Assembly (NCBI GenBank): GCA_947178465.1
Contig: CAMWYL010000183.1
Coordinates: 1 to 6,765 of the forward strand
Direction: 5' to 3'
Source of the DNA: an uncultured Lachnospiraceae bacterium
GTDB taxonomy: Bacteria; Bacillota; Clostridia; Lachnospirales; Lachnospiraceae
Length of the DNA: 6,765 nt
A model generated the notes under the pieces. It ran no database searches. It had not been told where the DNA came from and was given only the letters and a program-made list of their open reading frames with translations. Below, piece by piece: positions 6,476-6,765 of the stretch. Made by a program: the position numbers and the translations under genes. Within the stretch, counting starts at the first letter, position 1, and every line of letters begins with the position of its first letter.

Positions 6476-6765
6476 AATTCCTAATGTCACATCCATCACA
6501 TGTACCGTATTGTCAAGCGCCTCTATGCTTTCCTTGCTCAGACAAGTCATATCTTCCAAGGCCTTGCCGTCACACACGGTTTCTACAATCCGATACTTCC
6601 CATAAGGAAGCTTCTCAGGATTGTGATATCTGATTAAGAAAGTCTTTTTTTGAAAATTGAGCTTTATCGCCGCATTTCCCTCTGCGTCAAACTGTTCCGC
6701 CATCAGCTTGGGTGCAAGAACCAGATTCCCAAGTTCTCCTTTGATTCCATACACCTCTGTAATCA
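6473..6765 (-). CDS. C-terminal end of a carbohydrate-active enzyme, possibly a large GH94 oligoglucan phosphorylase (5'-partial)
   Basis: Only the last 97 or so residues are in the window. The frame stays open to the edge, so the GTG at 6754 is not a real start. Visible are GELGNLVLAPKLMAEQFDAE, then an alternating beta pattern (IKLNFQKKTFLIRYHNPEKL) and YGKYRIVETVCDGKAL. This looks like the C-terminal beta-sandwich that closes large GH94 enzymes such as 1,2-beta-oligoglucan phosphorylases: a G-xL-x-PKL-x-EQFD motif followed by an F/Y-x-NP strand. That match is from memory of the family and not from an alignment. The stop lies 13 nt before the phosphorylase start, so the genes form one operon. 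A second phosphorylase feeding the same pathway would make sense. Other glycosidase C-terminal domains cannot be excluded, because no catalytic residue is in view. Confidence 0.5.
   Translation of the reverse strand, partial: ITEVYGIKGELGNLVLAPKLMAEQFDAEGNAAIKLNFQKKTFLIRYHNPEKLPYGKYRIVETVCDGKALEDMTCLSKESIEALDNTVHVMDVTLGI

Overview
The window looks like a carbohydrate-uptake and phosphorolysis locus from a Gram-positive gut- or rumen-type anaerobe, most likely Lachnospiraceae (Bacillota). The reasons are moderate GC content, strong AGGAGG-type ribosome binding sites, a lipoprotein solute-binding protein, a CUT1 sugar ABC transporter without its own ATPase, a GH94 phosphorylase, and an AraC-type regulator whose pre-HTH module (NxKYHF...CIESGM...LSD) resembles many Lachnospiraceae regulators. 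The genus assignment is inference only.

Layout from left to right. The 3' part of an AraC-family regulator runs on the + strand (1-600, 5' end outside the window). It converges on a minus-strand operon, and the two share a bidirectional intrinsic terminator at about 574-619. Reading the minus strand in the direction of transcription (right to left), the genes are: the 3' end of an unfinished gene (6473 to beyond 6765; C-terminal domain reminiscent of large GH94 oligoglucan phosphorylases); a complete GH94 disaccharide phosphorylase-like enzyme (4045-6459); a 123-bp intergenic region with a promoter and TGTCA-type repeats (3922-4044); a lipoprotein sugar-binding protein (2482-3921); a 61-bp gap with a strong hairpin; a MalF-type permease (1470-2420); and a MalG-type permease (620-1465).

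Inferred working model: the lipoprotein captures a beta-linked gluco-oligosaccharide, the two permeases import it using a shared ATPase encoded elsewhere, and cytoplasmic GH94 enzymes cleave it with phosphate to give a sugar 1-phosphate and a shorter sugar. The AraC protein is the obvious candidate regulator. The exact substrate cannot be read from the sequence. The GH94 enzyme keeps the catalytic Asp and the donor-site Arg/Arg/Asp set. It differs from classical cellobiose phosphorylase at an acceptor-site position (Leu for Glu) and at the phosphate-binding His (Gln). These differences, together with the GH94-like tail upstream, are the most interesting points in an otherwise conventional locus. 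No RNA gene, mobile element, CRISPR array or defence system was seen.
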